Shown in pieces: positions 17,717 through 27,874 of a stretch of DNA of 64,000 bases. Every line of letters starts with the position of its first letter. Position 1 is the stretch's first letter. Origin of the DNA: Roseomonas indoligenes (lineage in GTDB: Bacteria; Pseudomonadota; Alphaproteobacteria; Acetobacterales; Acetobacteraceae). Under the pieces are notes generated by a model. That model was not told where the DNA came from. It made no database searches and saw only the letters and a program-made list of their open reading frames with translations. The stretch spans positions 16,894-80,893 of the forward strand of contig NZ_JAGIZA010000021.1 in NCBI RefSeq assembly GCF_017813365.1, given 5' to 3'. Made by a program: the position numbers and the translations under genes.

Positions 17717-20700
17717 ATGACTGAACAAGGACCCGGCCCGTCCTGGACGGAGGAGGAGCGCTTGGCCGCCCTTCACCGGACAGGGCTCCTCGATACCCCT
17801 CCCGAGCAGGCCTACGAGGACCTCGTGCGCCTGGCCGCCGACCTCGTCGGGGTGCCCATGGCCGCCGTCCACCTCGTGGCCGAGGACCGGCAATGGGGCA
17901 AGGCCGAGGTCGGCCTCGGCACCCGCGACATCCCGCGCGACATTGCCTTCTGCCCGACCACCATGCTGGAGCCGGACGGGCTGGTGGTGCCGGACGCCAC
18001 CAAGGACCCGCGCTTCGCGAATAACCCCCTGGTGACCGGCGGGCCGGGCATTCGCTTCTACGCGGGGGTGCCCCTGATGTCGGAGGGCCTGCCGATCGGC
18101 GCCCTCTGCGTCATCGACACCGTGCCGCACGAGGCCGGCCTGGACGAGCGCCAGCGCTTCGCCCTCAGGGCGCTGGCCGCCCAGGTGAGCAGCCAGATCG
18201 CGCTCCGCCGGGCCCTGGCCGAGCGGGACAGGGTCACGGCCGAGCGCGACCGGGCCGACGCGCTCCGGCGCCAGACCCTCGACAGCGCAACCGACTTCGC
18301 CATCATCAGCGCTGACCTCGGCCGCAAGATCACCGGCTGGAACGTCGGGGCGGTGAACATCCTTGGCTGGGCCGAGGCGGAGATGCTGGGCCAGCCAGCG
18401 GACCTCATCTTCACGCCAGAGGACCAGACCGCCGAGGTACCCGAACTCGAGAGGCGGCGGGCGGTCCGGGATGGACGTGCCAGCGACGAGCGCTGGCATC
18501 TCCGCAAGGACGGCACCTGCTTCTGGGCCTCGGGCGAGATGATGCTGCTCCGGGACGAGGACGGCGCCCACACCGGCTATCTCAAGGTGCTCCGCGACCG
18601 CACGGAGCAGCACCTGGCGGGTGAGGCGCTGGAGGCCCTGAACGAGCGGTACCGCCTGGCCCAGAGGGCGACCCGCGATGCGATCTGGGACTGGAACCTA
18701 CAGACGAACGGCGTTCGCTGGAACGAGGCGCTCCAGGAGGCCTATGGCTGGGCGCCCGGGCAGGTGGAGCCGACCGGGGACTGGTGGATCGCGCAGATCC
18801 ATCCCGAGGACCGGGCGAGGGTCGACCGCAGCATCCACGCCGTGATCGACGGCAACGGGACGAGCTGGAGCGAGGAGTACCGTTTCCGCCGGGCCGACGG
18901 CACTTACGCTCCGGTGCTGGACCGGGGTTACGTCATGCGGGCTGGTACCGGGCGGCCGCTCCGCATGATCGGCGCGATGCTCGACCTTTCGGGGATGCGG
19001 ACCGCGGAGGCGGCCCTGCGGGTGAGCGAGGAGCGCTCGCGGTCGATCCTGGAGAACGTCGACGCGGCGTTCGCCATCGTCCAGGTCAAGTTCGATGCGA
19101 ACGACGAGCCGGTCGACTACCGCTTCGTCGAGGCCAACGCGGGCTTCGAGCGCCAGGCCGGGGTCGACCTTCGCGGCAAGTGGGTCACGGAGTTCGCCCC
19201 GGACCTGGAGCGGTTCTGGTTCGAGACCTACGGGCACGTCGCCAAGACCGGCGAGCGCGCCAACTTCGAGAGCTACGCCGAGGCCTTCGAGCGCTGGTTC
19301 GACGTGCGCGCTGTCCGGGTCGGCAACCCCGCCGAGCGGACGATCGCGATCATCTTCAACGACGTCACCGCCCGGCGCGGGGCGGAGGAACGCCTGAGGG
19401 CCAGCGAGGCGCTCGCCCGTGCCAACGTCGAGCGCGTCCAGCTCGCCCTGGCGGCTGGCGCCATCATCGGCACCTGGCACTGGGACCTGCCGACCGACCG
19501 CTTCACGGTGGATGAGGCCTTCGCCCACACCTTCGGCCTGGACCCGGCGCTGGGCCGCGAGGGTATCCCGCTGGCCGGAATCGTCGCGACGGTGCACCCG
19601 GACGACCAAGCGGGCCTGGCTGCCGCGATCAACGAGGTGATCGCCCGCGGTGGCGCCTACGCGCACCAGTACCGGGTGCAGCGTGCGGACGGGCGGTACT
19701 ACTGGATTGAGGCAAACGGTCGCGTCGATCACGCCACGGACGGCACGCCGCTGAGCTTCCCCGGCGTGGTCCTCGACGTCGAGGAGCGGCGTGCCATCGA
19801 GGCGGAGCGCGACCGGGTCACCGCGGAGCTCCGTGCCCTGACCGAGACGCTGGAGCAACGGGTCGCAGCCCGCACGGCCGACCTGGTGCTCGCCGAGGAG
19901 CAATTGCGCCAGAGCCAGAAGATGGAGGCGGTCGGTCAGCTGACGGGCGGGCTGGCGCACGACTTCAACAACCTCCTCACCGGCATTATCGGCGCGCTGG
20001 AGCTGCTCGGCACCCGCATTGCCCAGGGCCGGATGAAGGACGTGGACCGCTACGTCACCGCCGCCCAGGGCGCGGCCAAGCGGGCGGCGGCGCTCACCCA
20101 CCGGCTGCTGGCCTTCTCCCGCCAGCAGACGCTCGACCCCCGGCCCACCGACGTGAACCGGCTGGTCTCCGGGATGGAGGAGCTGATCCGGCGCACGACC
20201 GGCCCTGCCATCGAGGTGGAAGTGGTCGGCACGGCCGGGCTCTGGCCGACGCTGGTGGATCCCAACCAGCTGGAGAACGCCCTCCTCAACCTCTGCATCA
20301 ACGCGCGCGACGCCATGCCGGGTGGCGGGCGCCTGACGGTCGAGACGGCCAATACCTGGCTGAACGACCGCTCGGCCCGGGAACGGGACATGGAGCCTGG
20401 CCAGTACGTCGCGATCAGTGTGACGGACACCGGCACGGGCATGTCGCCCGACGTGATCGCGCGCGCCTTCGATCCCTTCTTCACCACCAAGCCCCTCGGC
20501 CAGGGAACGGGCCTTGGTCTCTCGATGATCTACGGCTTTGCCCGGCAGTCGGGCGGGCAGGTTCGCATCTACTCCGAACTCGACCAGGGCACGACGATGC
20601 GGGTCTACCTGCCGCGGTACTACGGCACGGCGGACGTTGCCGAGGACCTTCCCTCGCTCGACGGGGCGCCGCGGGCGGAGGCAGGTCAGACGGTGCTGGT

Positions 20701-21058
20701 GGTGGACGACGAGCCGACCGTCCGCATGCTGGTCATGGAGGTGCTCGAGGAGCTGGGCTACGCCGCCATCGAGGCTGGCGACGGCGCCTCCGGCCTGACC
20801 GTGTTGCAGTCCGACGCGCAGATCGACCTGCTGGTGACCGATGTCGGGCTGCCCGGCGGGATGAACGGGCGCCAGATGGCGGATGCGGCGCGGGTCACCC
20901 GGCCGGAGCTGAAGGTGCTCTTCATCACGGGCTATGCCGAGAACGCCGTGGTCGGCAACGGGCACTTGGAGCCGGGCATGCACGTCCTGACCAAGCCGTT
21001 CGCGATGGAGGCGCTCGCCAGCCGGATCAAGGAGTTGATCGGTAGCGCGACAGCATAG
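17717..21058 (+). CDS. GAF/multi-PAS hybrid histidine kinase (paralogue 1)
   Basis: A 1113-residue cytosolic hybrid kinase. A GAF domain covers about 20-165 (LVRLAADLVGVPMAAVHLV). At least four PAS segments lie between about 175 and 690 (HLRKDGTCFWASG, YRFRRADGTYAPV, WFDVRAVRVGN, YRVQRADGRYYWI). A coiled linker leads to HisKA with His748 (QLTGGLAHDFNNLL), then HATPase_c (NARDAM, DTGTGM, GTGLGLSM) and a receiver with Asp1042 (VTDVGLPGG). No membrane segment is present. It follows parD by 5 bases and probably shares its transcript. Its kinase-receiver half is nearly the same as that of the next gene. The signal is unknown; GAF/PAS inputs often bind small ligands or chromophores. There is no output domain. 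Confidence 0.92.
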   Translation: MTEQGPGPSWTEEERLAALHRTGLLDTPPEQAYEDLVRLAADLVGVPMAAVHLVAEDRQWGKAEVGLGTRDIPRDIAFCPTTMLEPDGLVVPDATKDPRFANNPLVTGGPGIRFYAGVPLMSEGLPIGALCVIDTVPHEAGLDERQRFALRALAAQVSSQIALRRALAERDRVTAERDRADALRRQTLDSATDFAIISADLGRKITGWNVGAVNILGWAEAEMLGQPADLIFTPEDQTAEVPELERRRAVRDGRASDERWHLRKDGTCFWASGEMMLLRDEDGAHTGYLKVLRDRTEQHLAGEALEALNERYRLAQRATRDAIWDWNLQTNGVRWNEALQEAYGWAPGQVEPTGDWWIAQIHPEDRARVDRSIHAVIDGNGTSWSEEYRFRRADGTYAPVLDRGYVMRAGTGRPLRMIGAMLDLSGMRTAEAALRVSEERSRSILENVDAAFAIVQVKFDANDEPVDYRFVEANAGFERQAGVDLRGKWVTEFAPDLERFWFETYGHVAKTGERANFESYAEAFERWFDVRAVRVGNPAERTIAIIFNDVTARRGAEERLRASEALARANVERVQLALAAGAIIGTWHWDLPTDRFTVDEAFAHTFGLDPALGREGIPLAGIVATVHPDDQAGLAAAINEVIARGGAYAHQYRVQRADGRYYWIEANGRVDHATDGTPLSFPGVVLDVEERRAIEAERDRVTAELRALTETLEQRVAARTADLVLAEEQLRQSQKMEAVGQLTGGLAHDFNNLLTGIIGALELLGTRIAQGRMKDVDRYVTAAQGAAKRAAALTHRLLAFSRQQTLDPRPTDVNRLVSGMEELIRRTTGPAIEVEVVGTAGLWPTLVDPNQLENALLNLCINARDAMPGGGRLTVETANTWLNDRSARERDMEPGQYVAISVTDTGTGMSPDVIARAFDPFFTTKPLGQGTGLGLSMIYGFARQSGGQVRIYSELDQGTTMRVYLPRYYGTADVAEDLPSLDGAPRAEAGQTVLVVDDEPTVRMLVMEVLEELGYAAIEAGDGASGLTVLQSDAQIDLLVTDVGLPGGMNGRQMADAARVTRPELKVLFITGYAENAVVGNGHLEPGMHVLTKPFAMEALASRIKELIGSATA

Positions 21059-21233
21059 TGCTCTGAAGCTGAGGCTCCTCGGCCACCCCGGTTAGGGTCA
21101 GACTCACCTGGGTGGATACCCCTGGTTCCGTTCAGACGGGCGATCTTCACCCTTTGACGATGGTCGGCCCACCACGGCCGCCCGCGCGCGTTCAGACCCA
21201 GACAGCCAATTTGTACAAGAAGCCTTGCCCCAC

Positions 21234-24200
21234 GTGACCGAGCCGAGAGACGAGCCATCCTGGACAGAGGCCGACCGCCTCGAAGCCCTGAACCGCTATG
21301 CCATCCTCGATACGCCGCCAGAGCCGGAGTTCGACGACCTCGCCCGCCTCGCCGCCGACCTGCTGGGCGCGCCGATCGCTGCCGTGAACCTGATCGCCGC
21401 CGGGCGGCAGTGGTTCAAGGCCGAGGTCGGCCTGGGGGTGCGGGAGATGCCGCTCGACGACTCCATCTGCTCCCGCATGTTGCTGGAAACCGGCGAGCTC
21501 GTCGTCCCGGACCTGCTTCAGGACGACCGCTTCGGTTGCAACCCGCTGGTCCTCTCGGGGCCGGAGCTCCGCTTCTACGCGGGCGAGCTGCTGCGGACGC
21601 CTGAAGGCCTTCCCCTGGGGACCCTCTGCGTCCTCGACACCATGCCCCGTCCCCAGGGCCTGACCGAACGGCAGCACTCCGCCCTGCGGGCTCTCGCGCG
21701 TCAGGCGATGAGCCAGTTGGAACTCCGGCGAACCCTGGCCCAGCGGGACGCCCTCCTCGCCGAGCAGGTCAGGGCGGCCGAGGCCGTCGAGGCCAACGAG
21801 AAGCGCTACCGCACCCTGATCGACGCCATCGAGACCGGCTTCTGCATCGTCCAGATGCGCTTCGACGACGCCGATACGGCGGTGGACTACCAGATCGTCG
21901 AGGGCAATCCGGCCTTCGAGCGGATGACGGGCCTGTTCGGCTCCACTGGGAAGTGGGTCAGCGAGATCGCACCCGACCTGGAACGGCACTGGTTCGCCAC
22001 CTACGGCCGCGTCGCCCTGACCGGCGAGCCCGTGCGCTTCGAGAACGCCGCCGAGGCCTTCGGCCGCTGGTACGACGTCCAGGCCCTGCGGGTAGGCGAC
22101 CCCGAGGAGCATCGGGTCGCGATCCTGTTCAACGACATCTCCGACCGCCGCAAGGCGGAGCTGGCCCTGGCCAGGAGCGAGGCCCACTGGCGAGGCCTGT
22201 TCGAGCGCCTGGACGAGGGCTTCATCCTCGGCGAGGTGATCCGGGACGGGCGCGGAGAGGTCACGGACTGGCGCTACCTCGAGGTGAACCCGGCCTGGGG
22301 GAACCTGGTCGGCATTCCCTCCACCCTTGCCGAGGGCAGGACCATTCGGGAGCTGTTCCCGAGTATCGAGGACGACTGGATCGCCGAGATGGCCAGGGTC
22401 GTCGAGACAGGACAGCCAGCCACCTTTACGAGGCAGGTGGGCGGCCTTCGCCGCTGGTACGAGGGTCGGGCCCACCACGCCGAGGGTGACCGCTTCGCCG
22501 TCATCTTCCTTGAGGTGACGGACCGCATCCGAGCCGAGGCCCGGCGCAACGCCCTCCTTGCCCTCGGCGACGGGCTGCGGGACGCGCCGGCCCTGGAGGA
22601 CATGGCCTATGTCGCGGCCGAGATCATGGGCCGGACACTCGGCGTGAGCCGGGCGGGGTACGGTATCATGAGCGCCGACGCCGAGATCCTGACCATCGAC
22701 CGGAACTGGACCCGCCCGGGCACCGGGAGCGCGACCGGGCAGTTCCGGCTCCGGGATTTCGGCAGCTACCTGGGCGACCTCCAGCGCGGCGAGGCCGTGG
22801 TGATCGGTGACGTCGGGCGCGACCCCCGCACGGCCGACAAGGTGGCCGAACTCGCCGAGGTCGAGGCCAGGGCCATGGTGAACCTGCCGCTCGTGGAGGA
22901 CGGGCGGCTCGTCGCGCTGTTCTTCGTGAACAATGCCGAGCCGCGCGCCTGGGCGCCCGAGGAGCTTGCCTTCATGCGCAATGTCGCCGAGCGCACGCGC
23001 TCCGCGATCGAGCGGCGGCGCGCGGAGCGGGACCTGCGCGACCTCGCGGCCTCGCTGGAGCAGCAGGTGGAGGAGCGGACCCGCGACCGGAACCGGATGT
23101 GGAACCTGTCGGGCGACATCATGCTGGTGGCCGACTTCCACGCGCGGATCGAGGCCGTGAACCCCGCCTGGACCACGCTGCTGGGCTGGGGAACGAACGA
23201 GCTTCTTGGCGGTGACTTCATGAGCCTTGTCCACCCCGACGACGTCGGCTCGACCCTCGCCGAAGTCGGCAAGCTGGCGGACGGCCTCAAGACCCTGCGC
23301 TTCGAGAACCGGTACCGCCACAAGGACGGCAGCTACCGATGGCTGTCCTGGACCGCCGTGCCCGACGAGCGCTTTATTCATGCTGTCGGCCGCGACGTCC
23401 AGGCGGAGAAGGAAGCTGCCGAGACGCTGCAGCGCACGGAGGAGGCACTCCGCCAGGCGCAGAAGATGGAGGCGGTCGGGCAGCTCACCGGCGGCATCGC
23501 GCACGACTTCAACAACCTGCTCACCGGCATCACCGGCAGCCTGGAGCTGCTGGGCACGCGCGTGGCGCAGGGGCGGGTCAAGGACGTGGACCGCTACATC
23601 AACGCGGCCCAGGGGGCGGCCAGGCGGGCCGCGGCGCTCACGCACCGGCTGCTCGCCTTCTCGCGCCGCCAGACGCTCGACCCCAAGCCGACGGACGTGA
23701 ACCGGCTGGTGGCCGGGATGGAGGACCTGATCCGCCGCACGGTGGGCCCCGAGGTCGCCATCGAGGTCGTCGGAACGGCCGGGATCTGGCCCGTGCTGGT
23801 GGATCCGCCGCAGCTGGAGAGCGCGCTGCTGAACCTCTGCATCAATGCGCGGGACGCCATGCCCAATGGCGGGCGCATCACCATCGAGACCGCCAACAAG
23901 TGGCTGGATGAGCGCATGGCGCGAGACCGCGACCTCGCCCCCGGCCAGTACATCAGCCTCTGTGTCACCGACACCGGAACCGGCATGCCGCCCGACGTCA
24001 TCGCCCGCGCCTTTGATCCCTTCTTCACGACGAAGCCGCTGGGCCAGGGGACGGGGCTCGGCCTCTCGATGATCTATGGGTTCGTGCGCCAGTCCGGTGG
24101 GCAGGTCCGGATCTACTCGGAGGTGGATCAGGGCACCACGATGTGCCTCTACCTGCCACGCCATCATGGCGCGGCGGATGAGGGCGAGATCCTGTCCGGC

Positions 24201-24605
24201 CTGTCCGAGGCGCCCCGCGCGGGAGAGGGCGAGACCGTCCTCGTGGTGGATGACGAGGCGACCGTCCGCATGCTGGTCACCGAGGTGCTGGAGGATCTGG
24301 GTTACGCCGCCGTCGAGGCGGCCGACGGTGCGTCCGGGCTGAAGGTGCTGCAATCCGATCTGCGGATCGATCTGCTGGTCACCGACGTCGGCCTGCCCGG
24401 CGGCATGAATGGGCGCCAACTGGCCGATGCGGCCCGGCAGGGGCGCCCGGGGCTGAAGGTGCTGTTCATCACCGGCTACGCGGAGAACGCCGTTGTCGGC
24501 AACGGGCACCTGGAACCCGGCATGCACGTGCTGACCAAGCCCTTCGCCATGGAAGCCCTGGCCAGCCGGATCAAGGATCTGATCGTGGACCCCGGGCCGG
24601 GATAG
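21234..24605 (+). CDS. GAF/PAS/GAF/PAS hybrid histidine kinase (paralogue 2)
   Basis: A 1123-residue paralogue of the previous gene. The frame can start at TTG 21225, but the GTG at 21234 gives MTEPRDEPSWTE, which matches the MTEQGPGPSWTE start of paralogue 1, so it is preferred. Order: GAF (about 15-165), PAS (about 185-300), PAS (about 310-425), a second GAF (about 435-600, LALGDGLRDAPALEDMAYVAAE), PAS (about 620-740), HisKA with His757, HATPase_c, and a receiver with Asp1051. One paralogue has a PAS series where the other has a central GAF. The two genes are 175 bases apart on the same strand. Cytosolic, signal unknown. Confidence 0.92.
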   Translation: MTEPRDEPSWTEADRLEALNRYAILDTPPEPEFDDLARLAADLLGAPIAAVNLIAAGRQWFKAEVGLGVREMPLDDSICSRMLLETGELVVPDLLQDDRFGCNPLVLSGPELRFYAGELLRTPEGLPLGTLCVLDTMPRPQGLTERQHSALRALARQAMSQLELRRTLAQRDALLAEQVRAAEAVEANEKRYRTLIDAIETGFCIVQMRFDDADTAVDYQIVEGNPAFERMTGLFGSTGKWVSEIAPDLERHWFATYGRVALTGEPVRFENAAEAFGRWYDVQALRVGDPEEHRVAILFNDISDRRKAELALARSEAHWRGLFERLDEGFILGEVIRDGRGEVTDWRYLEVNPAWGNLVGIPSTLAEGRTIRELFPSIEDDWIAEMARVVETGQPATFTRQVGGLRRWYEGRAHHAEGDRFAVIFLEVTDRIRAEARRNALLALGDGLRDAPALEDMAYVAAEIMGRTLGVSRAGYGIMSADAEILTIDRNWTRPGTGSATGQFRLRDFGSYLGDLQRGEAVVIGDVGRDPRTADKVAELAEVEARAMVNLPLVEDGRLVALFFVNNAEPRAWAPEELAFMRNVAERTRSAIERRRAERDLRDLAASLEQQVEERTRDRNRMWNLSGDIMLVADFHARIEAVNPAWTTLLGWGTNELLGGDFMSLVHPDDVGSTLAEVGKLADGLKTLRFENRYRHKDGSYRWLSWTAVPDERFIHAVGRDVQAEKEAAETLQRTEEALRQAQKMEAVGQLTGGIAHDFNNLLTGITGSLELLGTRVAQGRVKDVDRYINAAQGAARRAAALTHRLLAFSRRQTLDPKPTDVNRLVAGMEDLIRRTVGPEVAIEVVGTAGIWPVLVDPPQLESALLNLCINARDAMPNGGRITIETANKWLDERMARDRDLAPGQYISLCVTDTGTGMPPDVIARAFDPFFTTKPLGQGTGLGLSMIYGFVRQSGGQVRIYSEVDQGTTMCLYLPRHHGAADEGEILSGLSEAPRAGEGETVLVVDDEATVRMLVTEVLEDLGYAAVEAADGASGLKVLQSDLRIDLLVTDVGLPGGMNGRQLADAARQGRPGLKVLFITGYAENAVVGNGHLEPGMHVLTKPFAMEALASRIKDLIVDPGPG

Positions 24606-24695
24606 AGCTTCCGGCTCCTGGGGGACGGATCACTTGGCCTTCTGCGGGTCGGGCTACCCCATCCCGCCGTCCAGCGCCCGTGGCAGCAGCTGGGC

Positions 24696-26915
24696 CTAGC
24701 TGTTCCGGCGGGGTGTCAACTCCACGACGTTCCCCCTCGGGCTATCGGGACCGGTGAGTACCTCGGCCACCTTCCGTGCCAGCTGATCGCGCTTGAAGGG
24801 CTTGCTGATGAGCTGGACTCCATCGTCCAGTCGCCCGTGATGGACGATCGAGTTCTCGGTGTAGCCGGACATGAAGAGGATCCGGACCGTGGGCCGGATA
24901 GCGGAGATCCGCTCCGCCACCTCCCGCCCACGGACCGCCCCGGGGAGCACCACGTCCGTCAGGAGCAGGTCCACCTCGGCCGCGTGGGCGCCGAAGACCT
25001 TCAGCGCCTCCTCGCCATCCCCTGCCTCCAGGACCCGGTAGCCAAGGTCCCGGAGGATCGCGACCGCGATCTCGCGCACGGCGGGCTCGTCCTCGACGAC
25101 GAGGATCGTCCCGCTCCCGCGGGGCAGCTCGACGGGGGCGGTGCCGAGCTGTGCCACCGACATGGCGTTGCCGACCGCCCGCGGCAGGTAGATCCGGACG
25201 GTCGTGCCCTCACCGGGCTCGGAGTAGATCTTGATGTGGCCGCCAGACTGCTTGACGAACCCGAAGACCATGGCGAGGCCGAGCCCCGTCCCCTTGCCGT
25301 CGGGCTTCGTCGTGAAGAACGGCTCGAAAACCCTGGCCACCACGTCGGGTGTCATGCCGTGCCCGGTGTCGGAGACGGCGACCATGGCGTAGTCGCCAGA
25401 AACCACCTCGGCGTGGCGACGGGCGTACTCCTCGTCAAGCAGCTTGTTCGCCAGTTCGATCGTCAGGCGCCCGCCGCCCGGCATGGCGTCGCGCGCATTC
25501 AGGGCGAGGTTCAGGACGGCGCTCTCCAGCTGGGCGGCATCGGCCATGGCGGGCCAGAGCCCGGCCGTCTCGACGTAGCGAACGTCGATGTGCTCCCCGA
25601 GCGTGCGCCGGAGGAGCGGAACGAGATCCGGCATGGTCGCGGCGAGGTCGATGGGGGTGGGAGCGAGGGGCTGCTTGCGCGCGAAGGCGAGCAGCTGCCC
25701 GGTCAGGGCCGCGCCGCGCTGGGCGGCCCAGGTGGCCCGCTCCACCCTCCTCTGCAGGTCGGGGGTGGGGGACAGCTTGGCGCGGATGAACTCCAGATTG
25801 CCGAGGATGACGGTCAGGAGATTGTTGAAGTCGTGCGCGATGCCGCCAGTCAGCTGGCCGATGGCCTGCATCTTTTGGGCCTCGCGCAGCACGCCCTCGG
25901 CCTGGGCGCGCTTGGTCATGTCGGTCACGGTCAGCACGAAGCCGCCGTCCGGCATCAGCGTGCGGCGGAGCTCCAGGTGGTGGCCGTCCGGGCGATTGCG
26001 CTCGTAGGTGATTGGCTCGCCCTGGGCGATGCGACCGTGCCGGAGCTGCTCCTCGGTCTCGAGGAGCGCCTCGCCACCCTCGGCGGCGTGCTCGGCGAAG
26101 GCGACATATGGCGTGCCGGGGCGCACCATCGCCTTGGGCAGCATCAGTAGCACCTGGAAGCACTCGTTCCAGTTCGTCAGACGGCGGTCCGCGTCGAAAA
26201 CGCCAATGCCCTGGCTCAGACTGTCCAGCGAGGTTCGTAGGCGGAGCGCCAGGATGCGGTGCTCGGCCTCGGCCTGGTACGAGCGCGACCACGCCCTGTT
26301 GAGCATCCGGGCGGCCCAGAGAAGAGCGAGGACGGCCAGCGCCGTTCCCGCCGTGACCAGCCAACGGACCAGGTTGCCCCGACTGTCCGTCTCGGCCTGT
26401 CGGCGCGCGAGCAGGGCCTGCTCCTCGGCGGTCATGGCGGCCACGGTCGTCTCGATCTGCCGCATCAGATCGCGACCGAGATGCGTGCGCACGATCCGCA
26501 AGGCCGCCTCCAGACCCACATCCCGCCGGATCTGGATGGTCTGGGCGAGTTCCTCAAGCTTGCGCTGCAGGACCGGGGCCATATCCCGTAAACGGCTCTG
26601 CTGTGCCGGGTTGTCGGCGGTCAGGCGCTGGAGGTCCCCGGACAGGAGGGTGACCCGTCCCAGCGAGGCCTGATAGGGCGCGAGGTAGTCGTCGCTGCCG
26701 GTCAGCAGGTAGCCCCGCTGTCCCGTCTCGGCGTCCCGGACCGCGATTGCGAGGTCCTTGAGGGCGGTCAGCACCTGGGCGGTGTGCTGAGACCACTCCC
26801 GGGCGGAGCGGGCCGCCACGAAACGCTCCCATGTCACCCCTCCGACAAGGAGCAGGATCGCGACCAGCACCCCGAAGATGGCGGTGTTGGCGCGGGTTAC
26901 GAGGTGTCGGCTCAA
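24696..26915 (-). CDS. CHASE3-PAS hybrid histidine kinase
   Basis: A 739-residue membrane sensor kinase. Two membrane helices (about 12-30 and 184-203) frame a periplasmic CHASE3 domain (AVRDAETGQRGYLLTG is its hallmark). A PAS domain (about 225-335, LDSLSQGIGVFDADRRLTNWN) follows, then HisKA with His361 (QLTGGIAHDFNNLL), HATPase_c (NARDAMPGGG, DTGHGM, GTGLGLAM) and a receiver with Asp654 (LTDVVLPG). It converges with paralogue 2. The PAS-7 type domain beginning SLSQGIGVFD is common in alphaproteobacterial hybrids. CHASE3 implies sensing of an extracellular cue; the ligand is unknown. Confidence 0.92.
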   Translation of the reverse strand: MSRHLVTRANTAIFGVLVAILLLVGGVTWERFVAARSAREWSQHTAQVLTALKDLAIAVRDAETGQRGYLLTGSDDYLAPYQASLGRVTLLSGDLQRLTADNPAQQSRLRDMAPVLQRKLEELAQTIQIRRDVGLEAALRIVRTHLGRDLMRQIETTVAAMTAEEQALLARRQAETDSRGNLVRWLVTAGTALAVLALLWAARMLNRAWSRSYQAEAEHRILALRLRTSLDSLSQGIGVFDADRRLTNWNECFQVLLMLPKAMVRPGTPYVAFAEHAAEGGEALLETEEQLRHGRIAQGEPITYERNRPDGHHLELRRTLMPDGGFVLTVTDMTKRAQAEGVLREAQKMQAIGQLTGGIAHDFNNLLTVILGNLEFIRAKLSPTPDLQRRVERATWAAQRGAALTGQLLAFARKQPLAPTPIDLAATMPDLVPLLRRTLGEHIDVRYVETAGLWPAMADAAQLESAVLNLALNARDAMPGGGRLTIELANKLLDEEYARRHAEVVSGDYAMVAVSDTGHGMTPDVVARVFEPFFTTKPDGKGTGLGLAMVFGFVKQSGGHIKIYSEPGEGTTVRIYLPRAVGNAMSVAQLGTAPVELPRGSGTILVVEDEPAVREIAVAILRDLGYRVLEAGDGEEALKVFGAHAAEVDLLLTDVVLPGAVRGREVAERISAIRPTVRILFMSGYTENSIVHHGRLDDGVQLISKPFKRDQLARKVAEVLTGPDSPRGNVVELTPRRNS

Positions 26916-27400
26916 GAGGAGGTCCCAGCGGCGCGGCCTTTACCGTGGCCGGGGCAGTCCGCGGCCCTTAAGGCCGGGGACCTATGCCACAAATGCGGCC
27001 TGGCCGGGCAGGAAAACACCTGCGGACGCGCCAGGTCTCTTATCGTGGCCTGAGGGGAGCATGGACGAACCAGAAACGCTCCATGCCCTCCCGAGCTCAC
27101 TAATGTGAGCCGAGGTGCTAAGGGGACTTGGTTGGATGATGCTGATCACAGCCGGGGCGGTTCTGCCCCGGGGAAAGAGAGGTGGTTGTGGTAACCTGAT
27201 ACACCGGAGAGAGGTCGGTGCACCATCACGTGGATATGGGTCCGCATGTAGTGCGGCTAGGTATGGCCGTAGAACGAACCCGCTATCGTTGGATCGGTCC
27301 TGCTTGCACTAACGCGCTGCCCCGTCGCCAGACAGGGATGAACTGAGCGGGCTCAGGCCCGAGCCGACGCTGGGAGCTCCTCGATCCCGGCGAGACTCCG
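26916..27400. other. Intergenic region ahead of a broken recombinase
   Basis: About 485 bases without a supportable gene. Frames on both strands lack family-like sequence. From about 27100 the base composition becomes mixed, and the stretch reads like the leader of a lost mobile element. Confidence 0.4.
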
Positions 27401-27874
27401 ATGACCCATCTCCCTCCCGCAGCCTCCGGTAGCATGCGCGAGTGCTTCGTCGCCGACATGGCCGTGCGCGGGTTCACCGAGAAAACCCGCAAGGACTACC
27501 TCCGCACCGTCGAGAGCTTTGCCGCCTTCCTGGAGCGCTCGCCCAGCACGGCGACGGCCGAGGACATCCGCCGGTTCCAGATCCGGCAGTCCGAGCAGGG
27601 CCTGCATGCGCCTGCCATGAACAGCACCGTCGCGGCCCTGCGCTTTTTCTTCAACCACACGCTTGACCGGCCGGACCTGGCCCGGCTCCGTTATTCCCGC
27701 AAGCTACCGGTCGTGCTCAGCCCCGACGAGGCCGCACGCCTGATCGCGGCCACGACCTGCCTCAAGCACCGGGCCGCGCTCGCGGTGGCCTATGGTGCCG
27801 GCCTGCGCCCGGCGGACCGGGTCGCGGCTACTCCTGTGGTGGGTCGCCCAGGTCCGGTTCCGCCTTTGCGGTGA
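27401..27874 (+). pseudogene. Truncated tyrosine recombinase (IS91-associated integrase type)
   Basis: The N-terminal SAM-like core-binding domain is clear (FVADMAVRGFTEKTRKDYLRTV ... EDIRRFQIRQSEQGL), and the start of the catalytic domain follows (KLPVVLSPDEAARLIAATT, LAVAYGAGLR). Just after AYGAGLRPA the similarity ends and the remaining 20 or so residues are unrelated. The catalytic HxxR and Tyr are therefore absent. This kind of recombinase commonly sits beside IS91-family transposases; no such transposase remains here. It overlaps the 3' end of the convergent 72-residue gene. Confidence 0.8.

Noticed and set aside
21192..24527. A 1111-codon minus-strand frame
   Set aside because: Antisense to the second hybrid kinase; same reasoning as for the czcA shadow.
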